The position numbers were made by a program, and so were the translations under genes. The notes under the pieces are model-generated. The model saw nothing but the letters and a program-made list of their open reading frames with translations, was not told the DNA's origin and made no database searches. DNA of 49,517 bases from Nemertoderma westbladi. Its lineage: Eukaryota > Xenacoelomorpha > Nemertodermatida > Nemertodermatidae. Positions 18,380 through 29,125 of this stretch are shown here, piece after piece; positions within the stretch are counted from its first letter, which is position 1; each line of letters begins with the position of its first letter. Location: contig JAUCBJ010001047.1 in the NCBI GenBank assembly GCA_032718475.1, positions 1 through 49,517 of the forward strand, read 5' to 3'.

Positions 18380-19019
18380 ATGTTCAAGGAAACTCTTCTA
18401 CTTTTAACTCTTGCAGCTCTTTTAGCTGTGGAGCATGGGAACTCAAACGAATTGGTTGAAAGAGACAATGTAAGTTTTTTATTTTATGTAGAACCAATGA
18501 GTTTGTAGAATCACTGAAATTCTAACTACACTTACAAATAACTTTTGCTGTTAAAGTGTAAACCAAAACATGCTAATTGCGTTCTACTGTAAGTACGATT
18601 GGTGCAAATCAAGATTCCGTTTGGTTGTTAGCACATTTGACTTATATAATCTCTCTGTGTCTCAACTCCTTTCTGGCATCCGTATCCTATCTACTGCCAA
18701 AAACCCTCCATTTTCTCCACCAAAGCCTTATTAAATAAATGTGTGAGTAAGCCTACCTGTGCAAAAAGGGCTTCATATTTTTATCTAATGATGATGAAAA
18801 CTAAAATATTTCAAATGAATAGATAAATAATCTAAAATTATGCAATAATTATTGTTTTAGGATAATGACCAAGAAGAAGAAGTAGATCCAGTAGATCCGA
18901 CTGCCCAATCTGGCCAAAACATGGCCAAAACAAACAAAAGATACGGCTACGGGATGAAGATTCAACAAAGAATTGAGGGAGATTTATACGAAGCTGCTTT
19001 AGAATTTGCTGGCAGATAA
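18380..19019 (+). CDS. Two-exon gene for a secreted, amidated peptide precursor (82 aa)
   Basis: Exon 1 is 18,380-18,469: ATG, a signal peptide starting MFKETLLLLTLAALLAV, then an acidic start of the propeptide ending VERDN. The donor is GTAAGT at 18,470. The intron (391 bases) ends TTATTGTTTTAG at 18,860. Exon 2 is 18,861-19,019: a very acidic stretch (DNDQEEEVDPVDP), a short linker, a dibasic KR cleavage site, a mature peptide of about 23 residues beginning YGYGMK, and a terminal FAGR before TAA. Gly-Arg at the end predicts C-terminal amidation after carboxypeptidase trimming. The intron is phase 0. Signal peptide, acidic propeptide, dibasic site and amidation signal together indicate a neuropeptide-like or antimicrobial-type precursor; I do not recognise the peptide family. 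The gene lies between the two R1 repeats. Confidence 0.7.
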
Positions 19020-19492
19020 TAATCGTTTATCAGGCAGGCAGGCCAAGCGACCGGCCTTAAGTTGAAACTAAACTTTATTGAAAATCATAAGATATAGTAA
19101 TGGCACTACTACTACTAACAGAACTAAGTTTAGTAGCTGTTTAGGAATACCTATTTTTTGCGAGAACAAGTTGAAACTAAATTAAGTCACTGCTCTTACT
19201 AAAGTCAGATGCATTTTTAGTGACAGATAGCTCTTACTAAACATAGTTGCAGCTATTACTAACAACTGTGACTAAGTACTGTAACTAATAATAACTCTAT
19301 GAATACCGCCCCTGAACCCTTATAACGTACATAAAATGGTGATTAACGAAAAAAATTTAATATATTAGAAATCAATTAGATATCAATATATTAGAAATCG
19401 AATTATATCAAGTCAATTTCAACCTAACCAGCATCCCAATTGGTAATATGCCACTGGGTGACTGTCCCTGTATTTTGAGCTGTTGTATCTGC
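19020..19492. other. 3' flank of the peptide gene
   Basis: Contains several spaced 'GTAGCTGTTTAGG' / 'CTCTTACTAA' / 'AGCTATTACTAA' short motifs that look like diverged repeats (19,130-19,290) and an ATATATTAGAAATC direct duplication at about 19,358-19,400. No further coding region is supportable. Confidence 0.4.
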
Positions 19493-19822
19493 TGTTTTAT
19501 AGACACTACAGTAGGTCTTCGGTATGCCCTAAACTTCGAGTTTCTCGATCATTTCTTTGAATTCTCAGATGTTTAATGACCAACTCCCAATCCAAGGAGA
19601 GGAAGGCACAGTCATTAAGGTGTAAAACTCTTTGTGTAATTGTGTTGGTAGGCAATAAACTAAAGATTGATGATTTTCTTAGTGTTTTTACTTTATTTAC
19701 AGTTGACATTTTGACATTGACAGTTGACATTGAGATTTCCTTTACTACAGAGACTGGTAGTTGTCGTCAAGTATCTGGACTCGAATAATATAAATACTGA
19801 TTTTTGTTGCCAAAAATATTTA
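19493..19822. repeat. Direct repeat R1, copy 2
   Basis: Copy of 17,236-17,496 plus the linked block 17,808-17,846. With copy 1 it brackets the peptide gene at a distance of about 2.26 kb. Confidence 0.85.
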
Positions 19823-19849
19823 TGAGGGTTCACACCCCTCATATTTTCA

Positions 19850-20150
19850 GTGTTGGGGGGGAATCTCGCCCACTACAACGATGTTTGTGAAGCATCTCCC
19901 TTCCAAGTTGGCAGAATGGCGTGAAACGCCATATAGCGAATGCATGAACTGTGTGCGACGGCAACTGAGTTTCATCTTGCTGAGGGCCTCGCTCATGTGC
20001 GTCCATGGCTCTAGGGCAGCTCGATCATTGAGCGATGCTTTGACATCGGCCAAGCCTCTATCCGTTTGGCAAATGATAATACAAGCATCAACTACTTTTG
20101 AAAGTCCCACACACACTACAATTAACAATAATTCCAAGCTATGTACAGTA
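19850..20150 (-). other. Protein-like segment of unknown origin
   Basis: The minus-strand frame 19,847-20,251 has a coding-like stretch in its C-terminal half, with 'LEPWTHMSEALSKMK' and 'RTQFMHSLYGVSRHSANLEG'. The base composition is higher in GC than the flanks. It may be a fragment of a transposon protein. I do not recognise a domain and the N-terminal half looks random. Confidence 0.25.
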
Positions 20151-20259
20151 GCCTGGTGGTGGGTGAGGTTCTTCCTTTTTTTATAACTTTTATGTGTCTT
20201 TTTATATCTTTGTCTAGTTCCTATTAATAAAGCACTACTAAGCAGCATCAAAATAACAG

Positions 20260-21965
20260 CAGTAATTATAGTTCATGATTTGTACCCGGTACCATGTACA
20301 GTTTAGCAGTTAGGCATTGGTGAGTGGCATTAGGCCTACACTGTTATGGTAACCTAACTCACTGACTCAGTAACTGTATAACCGAACCGGTAGCCTTCAT
20401 GTATGTTGGTAGAGACGGTATACTGCAGTATGGGTATAATATATAATAATGCCGTGGACCTACCTGCCTACTGGTAATAGATAAATTGGAGTTGAACTGT
20501 TAATAGATTACTGGTGATAGATTATTTAGATTACACAAGTTATATATACAGTTCTACACAAGTTCCTGAATTCTAAAGTTCATCTGTAGACATAAGTTTA
20601 AGTTGCACCAGTACCACAGGCTGAACAATGTGGGGATTGCATGGATTGCCATTTTTATTATTATTATTGTGTTTTCGTTTGTTTTTGGTTCAGTTTAGAC
20701 TGTTAGTTGGTCAGGTACAAAACACTGCCAATGGCAAATGGGCCTTTGGGCTAAATGTCAATAAGTCAGAAATTCCACAAAATTTATTAGATTGGGGTGC
20801 CATGACTTATATATGTATATAGTGTAAGGGAACTATCTTATCCGATCCTTAGGTGCTTCCCTAGTAGAATATCTAACGCCCTTCCCACTTGACTTCCGGG
20901 TTCGTTCATGGAACCTGCTGTCAGACAATTCATACCAGTCAAGGATGTGTAGTAGACCCCGGAAACAGTGTCATCAAATAAGAAGGTTCAGTTTGACTTG
21001 CAATGTATATTGATAACTACTATTTCAATAACTAATATTCTCACCAATAGAAGTTATTGCATGTATGGTGCGAAAAACGTAAACACCAATTATACACAAA
21101 AGATACAAGCTTGTCAGACGAGAGTTGGCAATAATGGACGGATCCATTGCTATCAATATTGTTGTAATAAATTACGCGCCTATGCAGGGCAGCATAATAA
21201 CGAAAAACGCAAAACGAAACATTGGGCAATCTATCCTCTGTACAAAATACAATTATTATTGTTGTAATACATTATGCGCTTAAGCAGATCAGCCTAATAA
21301 GTAATAACGAATGAGAACCCAATAGTTTTCAATGTGGAGCAGACAGCTCTCTCAATTACACTCTACTGCTACTTACCTCCACACTGAAATTCCAATAGGA
21401 TGTTGTCTTGGCAACGATATTCTGGGCTTGGCTCAGTGTGATAATAGTATATCTGTATGTATTGTATATTAAAACAACACTGTTTGAAAGAAATGTATCT
21501 TCTCCTACAATTATAAACGAAATAAAGCGAAATTTTGCAGAAAGCATGACCAATAGATGCTCCCTATGGGGTGTCGACAGAATTCTGAATTAGTTAATTC
21601 TATGATTATGATCAGTCATTCTAGAATTAATTTCACTGTTGCTAAGCAACCAACAGCTCTCTAGCAACAAAAACTTTGCATAGACAACTTATCATCAAAG
21701 TTTCATCCAAATCCATCAACATTAATAAGTGTCAGAAGTTGTGTGTACAAACAAATAAACACGTGTGAGAAATAACGACATCCATGATGGATCTGTCCAA
21801 TAATATAAAGTAATATGAGAGAGGTGACATTTGTAGAAATGCACCTAAGAATAAATCATATGTTAAAACCATCACATTAAATACACCGCAATATTGGCAA
21901 TAAACATCACTAAACATCATCTAAACATCTACTGTTTAACACCTCAACTTTGTACACACAAAATG
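20260..21965. other. Long AT-rich stretch without supportable gene
   Basis: Short ORFs occur but lack domains or splice context. A diverged duplication 'TTGTTGTAATAAATTACGCG' / 'TTGTTGTAATACATTATGCG' (about 21,159 and 21,258) is followed in both places by GCAG..CAGC.TAATAA. Confidence 0.45.
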
Positions 21966-21979
21966 TCAGTTACGCACTA

Positions 21980-22243
21980 CTAATAGGATCACCATGCTGC
22001 ATTGCAGCCGCATTTTTAAGAATGCTGTGCCGGCTTGTCGACAAAATTGCCACAACTCCCTATCACCCATGACATTTGCTAGATCATCCGCATCTTCAAG
22101 GCCACTGTCCTTTAAGATGCGTCTCCAGAAAGTCATGGGCTGTCCACCATGCATATTCACTCCATGAGGCTGCCAAAGTACAAGATTATGCACTGGCTGG
22201 TCCTCACGGTAAAAGCAATGTCCTGCAAAGCGGAGGCGATTTC
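21980..22243 (-). mobile_element. RTE-like LINE copy C, 3' fragment
   Basis: Minus-strand frame with 'NLVLWQPHGVNMHGGQPMTF', 'RRILKDSGLEDADDLANVMG' and 'DRELWQ', the C-terminus of the same LINE family. It ends with the tail GATCC(T/A)ATTAGTAG at about 21,975-21,990. Homology to copy A stops at about 22,243, so about 90% of the element is missing. Confidence 0.85.
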
Positions 22244-22249
22244 AAATTG

Positions 22250-22625
22250 CAAGCAGCCCACAAGGACTTGGCATCACCACTATTAATAATCCGGTCCGTC
22301 CCATCGGTTCTGGCTTGTGTCCCATGTCTTTGATGGGCGTTATTGTTTAACTATTGCCGCACTTGCCATGGAATACAATAATTCTGAGAAGTCTGATACT
22401 AAGTTATCAATATCCAGGATCTACACATATCTGACACAATTGATAATGAAGGAGGGCTGGTTACCGAAAAAACTATCATCAAAGCAACTTTGTCCAATCG
22501 TGATCTATTAATAGGTAACCTACTAATACTTACCATGCGTTCACTAATATTAACCAGTAACAAATTAATTCTAGCTTGTAAGTCTGTGTATGATGGAAGA
22601 ACATATTGGTCCTTATGTTGGAATA
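22250..22625. other. Spacer between LINE copies C and B
   Basis: No gene, repeat or motif that I can support. Confidence 0.4.
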
Positions 22626-22671
22626 TACACTACTACTACTAGGATCGGCATGCTGCATTGCAGCTGCATTT

Positions 22672-23405
22672 TTAAGAATGCTGTGCCGGCTTGTCAACAA
22701 AATTGCACCGCCACAACTCCCTATCACCCATGACATTTGCTAGATCATCTGCATCTTTAAGGCCAGTGTCCTTTAAGATGCGTCTCAAGAAAGTCATGGG
22801 CTGTCCACCATGCTTATTCACTCCATAAGGCTGCCAAAGTACAAGATTATGCACTGGCTGGTCCTCACGGCGAAAGCTATGTCCTGCAAAGCGGAGGCAA
22901 TTTTGTTCTAGTGTCAATCTTGGGGGAACCAATGAGACACCTCCAATGTTATATAGTGTCTGGTTGGAGATGTGTGCATTGAACTTGACACAATGAACCC
23001 GGCGTAGCATTCTTGTGAATGTGCCATCCAGAGATTTGGTGTCCTCAGCAGTTAGAGCCCAGCATGGACTCCCGTAGAGGAGTACTGGAACTACTGCTGC
23101 TCTAAATAATCGGACCTTAAGTTTCCGATTAATTCTCGGTGACTTCCAAATCCTGGAAAGCCTATTCAAGGCTGCCCATGCCTTTCCCTTACGTATTCGA
23201 AGGTCCTCACCTGACTTCCGGATCCATGATCCCAGGTAACAGAAGTCGTCCACATGCTCAAGCATACCATCCTTTGAGCTTATGCTCATCCGATCAGAGA
23301 CTTGCTGAGGACTTTCAAAGTTAACTGTCAGAATTTTGGTCTTTCTGGAGTTAATAAAAAGACCAACACTAGAAGCAGCATGTTCTAATGAGCTGAGGAG
23401 CCGTA
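22672..23405 (-). pseudogene. C-terminal RT segment of LINE copy B
   Basis: About 243 codons closely matching the last two-thirds of the copy A RT frame: 'KTKILTVNFESPQQVSD', 'FCYLGSWIRKSGEDLRI', 'RRVHCVKFNAHISNQTLYN', 'GDRELWR'. It lacks the RT catalytic motifs and ends in a different tail (VDKPAQHS) owing to a short indel. Confidence 0.85.
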
Positions 23406-24155
23406 GCACACAATCAGAACCACCTTAGGAAACTTCTTAGCCAGTCTTCCAGAACATGAGAAGTGGCAACGGATGATGCGGTTAGAGATTTGGTCTATTT
23501 TGTCCAATGCTGCATGTGCAGTTGGATTCATCAATAGACCAATTCCACCATTGCCACTATCATCTGCTGACGCGAGGGCGAGTCGCCAACCGCCCCCCAT
23601 GTCCTTAATCAGAACCTCATCAGTCTGTCCAGTCTGCATTCGGTGCTCTTGAACACCCACTGCGCTAAGAGAAAGCTTATCTGCCAAGGCAGTCAGCTCA
23701 CCTTGTCGCATTGGGGACCCGAGTGTTAGGGTGTTTACTGAGGCTAGTCTAGTGACTTGCCTCAGATTCACCAATGGCTTTGTTGGTCGGGGTGGAACAT
23801 GAGAGTAGCCTCCAACTCCAGAATCCCTCTCCCCATCACAATCTGGCCTCCCTGGTGACCCAGGGTTTGGGCCAGAAAGGTCATCAGGAAAGGGACTCAA
23901 AGAATTGTTGGCTGCTCTCTCTCCAGTAGGGGGTGAGACAGGCAGCCGGTCAGGAGTTAACTGACGCCTGTGAGGCCGATTGTGTCCGGTAATTCCACTG
24001 GCCTCTAGTGGCCGGACCTCCGCATTGCTAATGTAATCCATAGTGGGGGTTGGGGGGTGCTTTTTTGCCGAGTCAGCTCTCGGGGCAAATACCACACCCT
24101 GGTTTGCCATTCCACAGGGTGGGTGTCGCAATGGAGTCAGATATGAGGCCATCAC
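23406..24155 (-). pseudogene. Endonuclease N-terminal segment of LINE copy B
   Basis: About 250 codons. The first 130 are Pro/Arg-rich and low in complexity; the rest is the start of an exonuclease-endonuclease-phosphatase fold ('VNTLTLGSPMRQGEL', 'GVQEHR', 'GNGGIGLLM', 'VVLIVCY'). The frame is broken by the internal deletion right after VVLIVCY. Confidence 0.8.
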
Positions 24156-24489
24156 CCATATCTACTCTGGCGTACATGACCCACCATTGGCTGTTGCAGC
24201 TCATCTGCTGGGTCATGCCCTGTACCCTTGCTGCCAGGTGCAGGTCGCAGTGAAGTGCCCTCAGAGTGGACATGAGAACACTCTACTCCTAACCAGCCAT
24301 TGGTAGATCACCATCTGCCTGGTCAGGCCATATACCCCTGCAGCCAAGTATATGGGTCCTTAATCCAGGACCAAGGGCGTCCTTATCCCAGAACGAAGGG
24401 GGTCCTAGTTACAGGACCAGATTTGCCCTAGTAAGAGGGTCTATGCAGCTACAGGTGGCACCTCCTTTATGCTGCATGGAGGTGGCAAG

Positions 24490-25080
24490 TTTTCTTGATC
24501 AATGACCTAGAATACCTGACATGACCATAAAACATGGAATATACAAATAACGTCTTATGTAGAAAAAATGTCAGGCAGTATCTAATGTTTACGATTTGTG
24601 AAAAGTCAACTTACAAATAAAACTAAAATATATCTAAACAAATGTCTTATACTTTCTTATCATAACTATTTTTCACAAGTTTTAATTTCCTTACATTCTA
24701 ACACGGTTATGAAAAGGCACTATATGAATTAGAAAAATTACAAAATTATGGGCTGCGAGTTAAGAGATGCCTCTGGCACTGACCTGCAGGAGATGGGGCA
24801 GGTTCCCCTTCTCTCGGCAGTACACGAGTATTTTGCACTAATTTATTTTACCGCTACATAAACAACTTGATAGAGACTTTCAAATTCCTGGATTTCCCAT
24901 TCCTTCCAATACCATGGACACTAAACAGGTATGGCTTTGAAAGCATGATAGTAACTTTAATAAAAATTTGGTACAAATTACCACGAGATGTTCGCAAAAT
25001 TTATACATTATTACATTTCAAAAAATAATTTTCGAAAACAAAATTTAGTCGAACATAAATAAATTTAAAAGTTATTTAGC
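24490..25080. other. AT-rich spacer
   Basis: No coding or repeat structure that I can support. Confidence 0.4.
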
Positions 25081-25084
25081 GGTA

Positions 25085-26085
25085 CTGCAAGTCAGGGGGC
25101 TTGATAATAAGGCGGCATGATGAGGTACATGAGGTCTTTGGGGACCTCATTGCCTCTGCTTTTGGGGGCGCCGTGGCACCATGGCGTCCGGTTACCTGGA
25201 CAGAAAGGGCCGTCAGGTGGGGGAGGTAGTGGTTCTCCTGGCGAGGGGAGTCTGGACCGAGCAGAGGGTGGCGTCTTTCGATATTGCTATCGTAAACGCT
25301 GATGCCTTCATATGCTCACCAGCCCTTGGACTCTGTCCTCCAACAGAGAGTTCGAGCCAAGAATGTGCACTACAGCGCGGTGTGCGAAGATAGAAGGTTC
25401 TCCTTCACCCCCCCCCCCCCTTGTTGGAACCACTGATGGGATGTGGTGCAAGGAGACTGATATCTTCATCAGCCTCCTTGCTGAGACCCTAGTGGCTCGG
25501 CGGCAGGGGATGCGGGAACGGGGCCTAGCCTGCATTCTCGGGGGTGTTCGGAGGTGGCTGCAGTTCGCGCTCCTCCACTCAAACTCCCTTTGTCTGTGTG
25601 GTGGCCGGCGACCGTGGAGGGCGCTGGGCTTTGGGGATGGTGCAGGTCTGCAGGGCAATGACCTCGCAGACCGATATTGATCCCTGGTGCACCATTTTTT
25701 AATTGTATTGTTTATATTATTTTAGTTGTATTGTTCTGATAGGTGGTGGGTTTTTTTTTGCAGTTTTATATTTACTTATTTATTTGATTATTTCTATTTA
25801 GCAGTAATATTGTAATATGTAAATATTAATATTATGTGCTACAATAGTAGGCCTACATATTCTTAGGTACACTAAATAAATAGGTAATAATAATATTGAA
25901 TTGTTTCTATATTATGTACTTTTATGTTTTTGTACTGTACAATACAGCCCTGACTTGATGCACAGCTCTGCAACACTTATTTGCATAAACTATCGGCCTC
26001 CATTATGGAAGCTGCCTTGTACAATTTTTTTTATTGTTCGAGTTATCTGCAAATAAAAGAGTTATTATTATTATTATTAGAAATT
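25085..26085 (+). mobile_element. Probable LINE 3' remnant ending in AATAAA-(ATT)n
   Basis: A GC-richer block with broken coding-like frames (for example 25,312-25,680 with 'RRWLQFALLHSNSLCLCGGR') is followed by about 400 bases of AT-rich 3' UTR and a tail TTGTACAATTTTTTTTATTG ... AATAAAAGAGTTATTATTATTATTATTAG (split here by dots). An AATAAA followed by a trinucleotide run is typical of a non-LTR retrotransposon 3' end. I cannot name the clade. A 13-base poly-C run (25,408-25,420) breaks the region. Confidence 0.4.
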
Positions 26086-26188
26086 GGAGCATGGTTAGAG
26101 GGTAAGAGTGTATTAACATGAGTTTTAAATTCTGTTATCTGACCAATCGCCTTTAATGAACAGATACATATCAAGTTCAGATAAATAT

Positions 26189-26712
26189 CTATCTATCCTT
26201 CCGTCTAAATGATAAACCACCGCCAAATTTTACACTATCCCATCTTAAGTGATTTAATATCAGTCTGTCTATGGCCAACTTTGCTGATTTAGAATGCAGA
26301 TTTAGTTGAAAACTATCTTCCACGATGTTTGGAAGTGTGGACAGCAATATGTCTGTGTATCCAATGTAAGTAGTGTTGCAGCTACTACAGGTAAAAAAAT
26401 CTAAAAAAAAAAGTTTATCATTCATTTCATTAGTCACTTTCTCACTAGTTTCACCATTTACTTTCTCATTTTTACAATCTATTTTACTTTCGTGTTTTTC
26501 AACCTCCACAGTTTACACCCTTCTGCACGTTCATTATATTCCAGCTTATCCTTGTTCGACATTTCACTATAATCCTTACATCCTTGACAACTACCATATG
26601 TATTGGCAATGGCATTATATGCAGTACTGTTACCATTGTATATCATGCTTGAATATATAAGGCCATTGTTCACATTGCTATGAAGGGCCAATTCGTTTTT
26701 TTTTAATTTCAC
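26189..26712 (-). pseudogene. Fragment of transposon-type Cys-containing protein
   Basis: Two overlapping minus frames: 26,712-26,479 ('TYGSCQGCKDYSEMSNKDKL') and 26,509-26,189 ('DFFTCSSCNTTYIGYTDILL', 'LHSKSAKLAIDRLI'). The second resembles the 'C..C ... lp..f...l..ks....' layout seen in zinc-ribbon-containing transposon proteins, but the match is loose. No start or complete domain is visible. Confidence 0.3.
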
Positions 26713-26750
26713 AGAATTAAAAAAAAAATGAATAAACGAATTGGCCCTTC
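26682..26750. repeat. Palindrome with 14-bp GC-containing arms and A/T inner stem
   Basis: GAAGGGCCAATTCG (26,682-26,695) and CGAATTGGCCCTTC (26,737-26,750) are perfect reverse complements. Inside, a T-run followed by AATTT faces AATT and an A-run around CACAG, extending the stem imperfectly. Confidence 0.85.
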
Positions 26751-26755
26751 AAATG

Positions 26756-26872
26756 GTTTAATTAGTTTATTTTTTTCTAACCTGGAAAAAAATAAACAGA
26801 AAACAAAATGTTTGGTAAGAACTTGTTTAATTAGTTTATTTTTTTCTAACCTGGAAAAAATAAACAATAAAC
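26756..26872. repeat. About 68-bp tandem duplication
   Basis: 'TTTAATTAGTTTATTTTTTT' plus 'CTAACCTGGAAAAAA' occurs at 26,757 and again at 26,826. Confidence 0.8.
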
Positions 26873-26947
26873 CAAAAACCAATTCTTAATAGTCGCTATT
26901 TTGATTAGACGTGATATTGACTCTCTCTGTTTGTCCGGTAGTACAGT

Positions 26948-27880
26948 ATGTCTGATCATGATCAAGCAGATATTACACTTGATGAACTTATTATTTATGA
27001 TTTTAATTTGTGGATTTCTGCAAGGGAAACCCAAGTAATATTATCTCGAACGCATAATATTTAGATATCTGAACGAACAGTGAAACAATACTGTCAAAAA
27101 CTACAGTTAAAGTCAAGGAATTTCGAGAAGTCATTGGTGACAGTTTTAGTTGCAATAATAACGGAGCTCGAGGATGGTGCGATGAAATGCGGCTACCGAA
27201 CCATGAAACACATATTATGGTCAAAGTATTCTATTAATATGCCGCAGAACATGGTCCACCTAATGCTTAATTTTTTAGATCCGGATGGTGTCAATTACAG
27301 AATGCGAAAATCGCTGAGACAAAGGCCGGTATGGTTCGAACAACACGATCCACATTGACGGCTATGATAAACTTAAAACTTATGGTTTCCACTTCCACGC
27401 AGCAATTGATGGCTTTTCGCAGTAGTTTGGCTTAGCGTATTGACCAGCAACAACAATCCTAAAATCGTAACTCAAAAAAACTTCGATTTCCTGCAGTTAC
27501 TGACAGATTGCCCAGGAAACTGCGTGTTGATGCCGGAACACAGAATTGTTTAATAGTTCGGCTACACCAAGAATTAAGAAAACTTATCGACAGCAGCGAG
27601 GAAGCAGCCAAATCTGTTATTATAGGAAGTTCCATCTACAACATACAAATAGAACGATTTTGGCGAGATTTACGACGTAAAATGTCTCAATTCTACATAG
27701 ACTTATTTAATGAACTGATGAATGATGGTCTGTACAATCCCACAAATAATCTACAAGTACAGACTGCTCAGTTGGTGCAAAGTCAATTAGATGATTGTCC
27801 CCACTATTGGAATACTCATCATAGGAAAATCGGATTTGCTGGAGGAATTCCTGACGTGATGTCCACCACCGTGCGGTAAA
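26948..27880 (+). pseudogene. Broken integrase-core (rve-type) transposase
   Basis: The first frame (26,948-27,358, with one in-frame TAG at 27,062) has 'ISERTVKQYCQKLQLKS', 'CGYRTMKHILWSKYSINMP' and 'LDPDGVNYRMRKSLRQR'. After a frameshift near 27,345 the core reads 'HIDGYDKLKTYGF' and 'HAAIDGFS' (first catalytic Asp region), then stops. The last frame (27,508-27,879) has 'RVDAGTQN' (second Asp), 'SSIYNIQIERFWRDLRRK' (catalytic Glu) and 'CPHYWNTHH'. The pattern fits the eukaryotic integrase-core proteins found in fish and many invertebrates, possibly of the IS3EU transposon type; that superfamily name is uncertain. It is non-functional here. Confidence 0.75.
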
Positions 27881-27959
27881 ATGGACCAGTATCACCATTA
27901 CCACTATCCCGCAATGAACTAGTGTTTATGCGGCAGGAAATAGAGTATGATATAGTTAT

Positions 27960-28910
27960 CTAAAGTATGTTAAACTTTAGGTTATTAGGATTTGAGATAA
28001 TTTCATCGAATTCCTGTCGGAGTTGTCTATAAAAACGGTATGTCGATGGTAGTTCCAGGACTGGGCCACACGTATGAGCTATGGGCCTTCGACCTGCGCC
28101 ATCCAACTTAACGAACTCCACTGTGATACTATTCACATTCGCAATATCAGACCCTGTTAAGAAACGAAGAAACTTCTGAAGATTGGTGTCATCTTGAGCA
28201 CAGATATACTGCATAAGGAACTTAAACGCTTGATTATCGTTTTCATTACTCGGGTTACAACCTGGGAATAGACCAACAACATTTGAAACGTTTGGTTTCT
28301 TCAACTCATATAGGTTTTTAATTGACTTTATATCAGGAAATACACCCCTAGCTTGCCACGTTAAAAATATGGTCTGAAGCCCAACTTGGTTCCTGTATTA
28401 ATTGCTTATGAGCTGTTTGAATGATAACTGCATCCTTGGCATCACTCCCACATTTAGGTACCATGGAATGGTAACCAAAGCTGTCCAATATATCCATCAG
28501 TTGATCATTCTCTTCCAAATCAAGAGTGCAGTCGTTTAAGGCCTTTCTAATAATATCAGCATCTGTGGGTGATAAATAAGAATAGAAAGATTCAATTAGA
28601 AGTTCTGGTGTAAGAGCCACTTCCCCAAAAATAATTTCAATCGAAACAGCAGGTGCCAACATTAGTGGGAAAAAAGAACAATCTTTCTAGCCCAGCCCTT
28701 CACTAGATAGAATACGCCCAACAGCACACCAATCTTCCTGCTGGTATTCTGGGCACAGAGCCGGAACTCTTTAGACTTCACCATCGGCTGAACTTTCAAA
28801 GAAATCTTTCCAAAATGCGGTATGTCTCCGGTGATACGCCATCCATATCTGCGCCTTGCTTTTCTTTGAATTTAAATTTGATTGGCAAATGAAGAATTCC
28901 AGGATGGGTA
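27960..28910 (-). pseudogene. Broken HECT-domain protein (G2E3-like)
   Basis: Reading leftward: about 28,870-28,760 gives 'GADMDGVSPETY' and 'FFESSADGE', then 'VPALCPEYQQEDWCAVGRIL', a stop near 28,690, the frame 28,662-28,348 ('PAVSIEIIFGEVALTPELLI'), and the frame 28,304-27,960 ('LQKFLRFLTGSDIANVNSIT', 'RRPIAHTCGPVLELPSTYRF'). The last is a recognisable HECT C-lobe with the catalytic-type Cys in AHTCG. HECT proteins pass ubiquitin to substrates through that Cys. The gene has at least one stop and one frameshift. It converges on the integrase-core relic with about 80 bases between the stops, which suggests both belong to one element. Confidence 0.7.
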
Positions 28911-28936
28911 AATATTTGATTATTTCCTTAAGTAAA

Positions 28937-29125
28937 TTAATTAGACCGGTTTATTTCCAATATTTCTTCCTTATCCTTATATTCCTCAATATTTAGCTCT
29001 GCCTCTGGTTCATAAATCTCGGTAATGATGTCATAATAGCCAAACCGAGCAGGCGCTCTGACACTTTCACGAGGTCGAAGTTGCATTGGTGGTAAATTCG
29101 TGGCAAACCCATCCTCTATTCCCAA
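28937..29125 (-). other. Short ORF with 'LRPRESVRAPARFGYYD' motif
   Basis: A 62-codon minus frame with 'LRPRESVRAPARFGYYD', a proline/arginine motif common in linker regions of transposon polyproteins, followed by an acidic tail. It may be the upstream part of the HECT-like gene or another element. Low certainty. Confidence 0.25.

Larger units (their letters stand above)
22632..24480 (-). mobile_element. RTE-like LINE copy B with internal deletion
   Basis: Reading leftward: a 5' region and ORF start (24,155), then an apurinic-endonuclease N-terminus with 'LASVNTLTLGSPMRQGELTA' and 'LSAVGVQEHRMQ' (catalytic Glu in QEHR). At about 23,404 it jumps directly to the RT C-terminal part 'RLLSSLEHAASSVGLFINSR' in another frame and runs to 'DRELWR'. 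The missing part spans most of the endonuclease and the RT fingers/palm, including the FADD motif. The tail is GATCC(TAG)n at about 22,632-22,646. Copy A in the opposite orientation lacks what copy B keeps at the 5' end. Confidence 0.85.

Noticed and set aside
20628-20822. 64-codon plus ORF with a signal-peptide-like start (MWGLHGLPFLLLLL)
   Set aside because: The leucine stretch is encoded by a (TTA)n microsatellite and the rest has no recognisable features; GTACAA after it is a poor donor.
25312-25680. 122-codon plus ORF as a host gene
   Set aside because: It is interrupted by a poly-C tract and followed by an AATAAA-(ATT)n tail, so a LINE remnant is the better reading.
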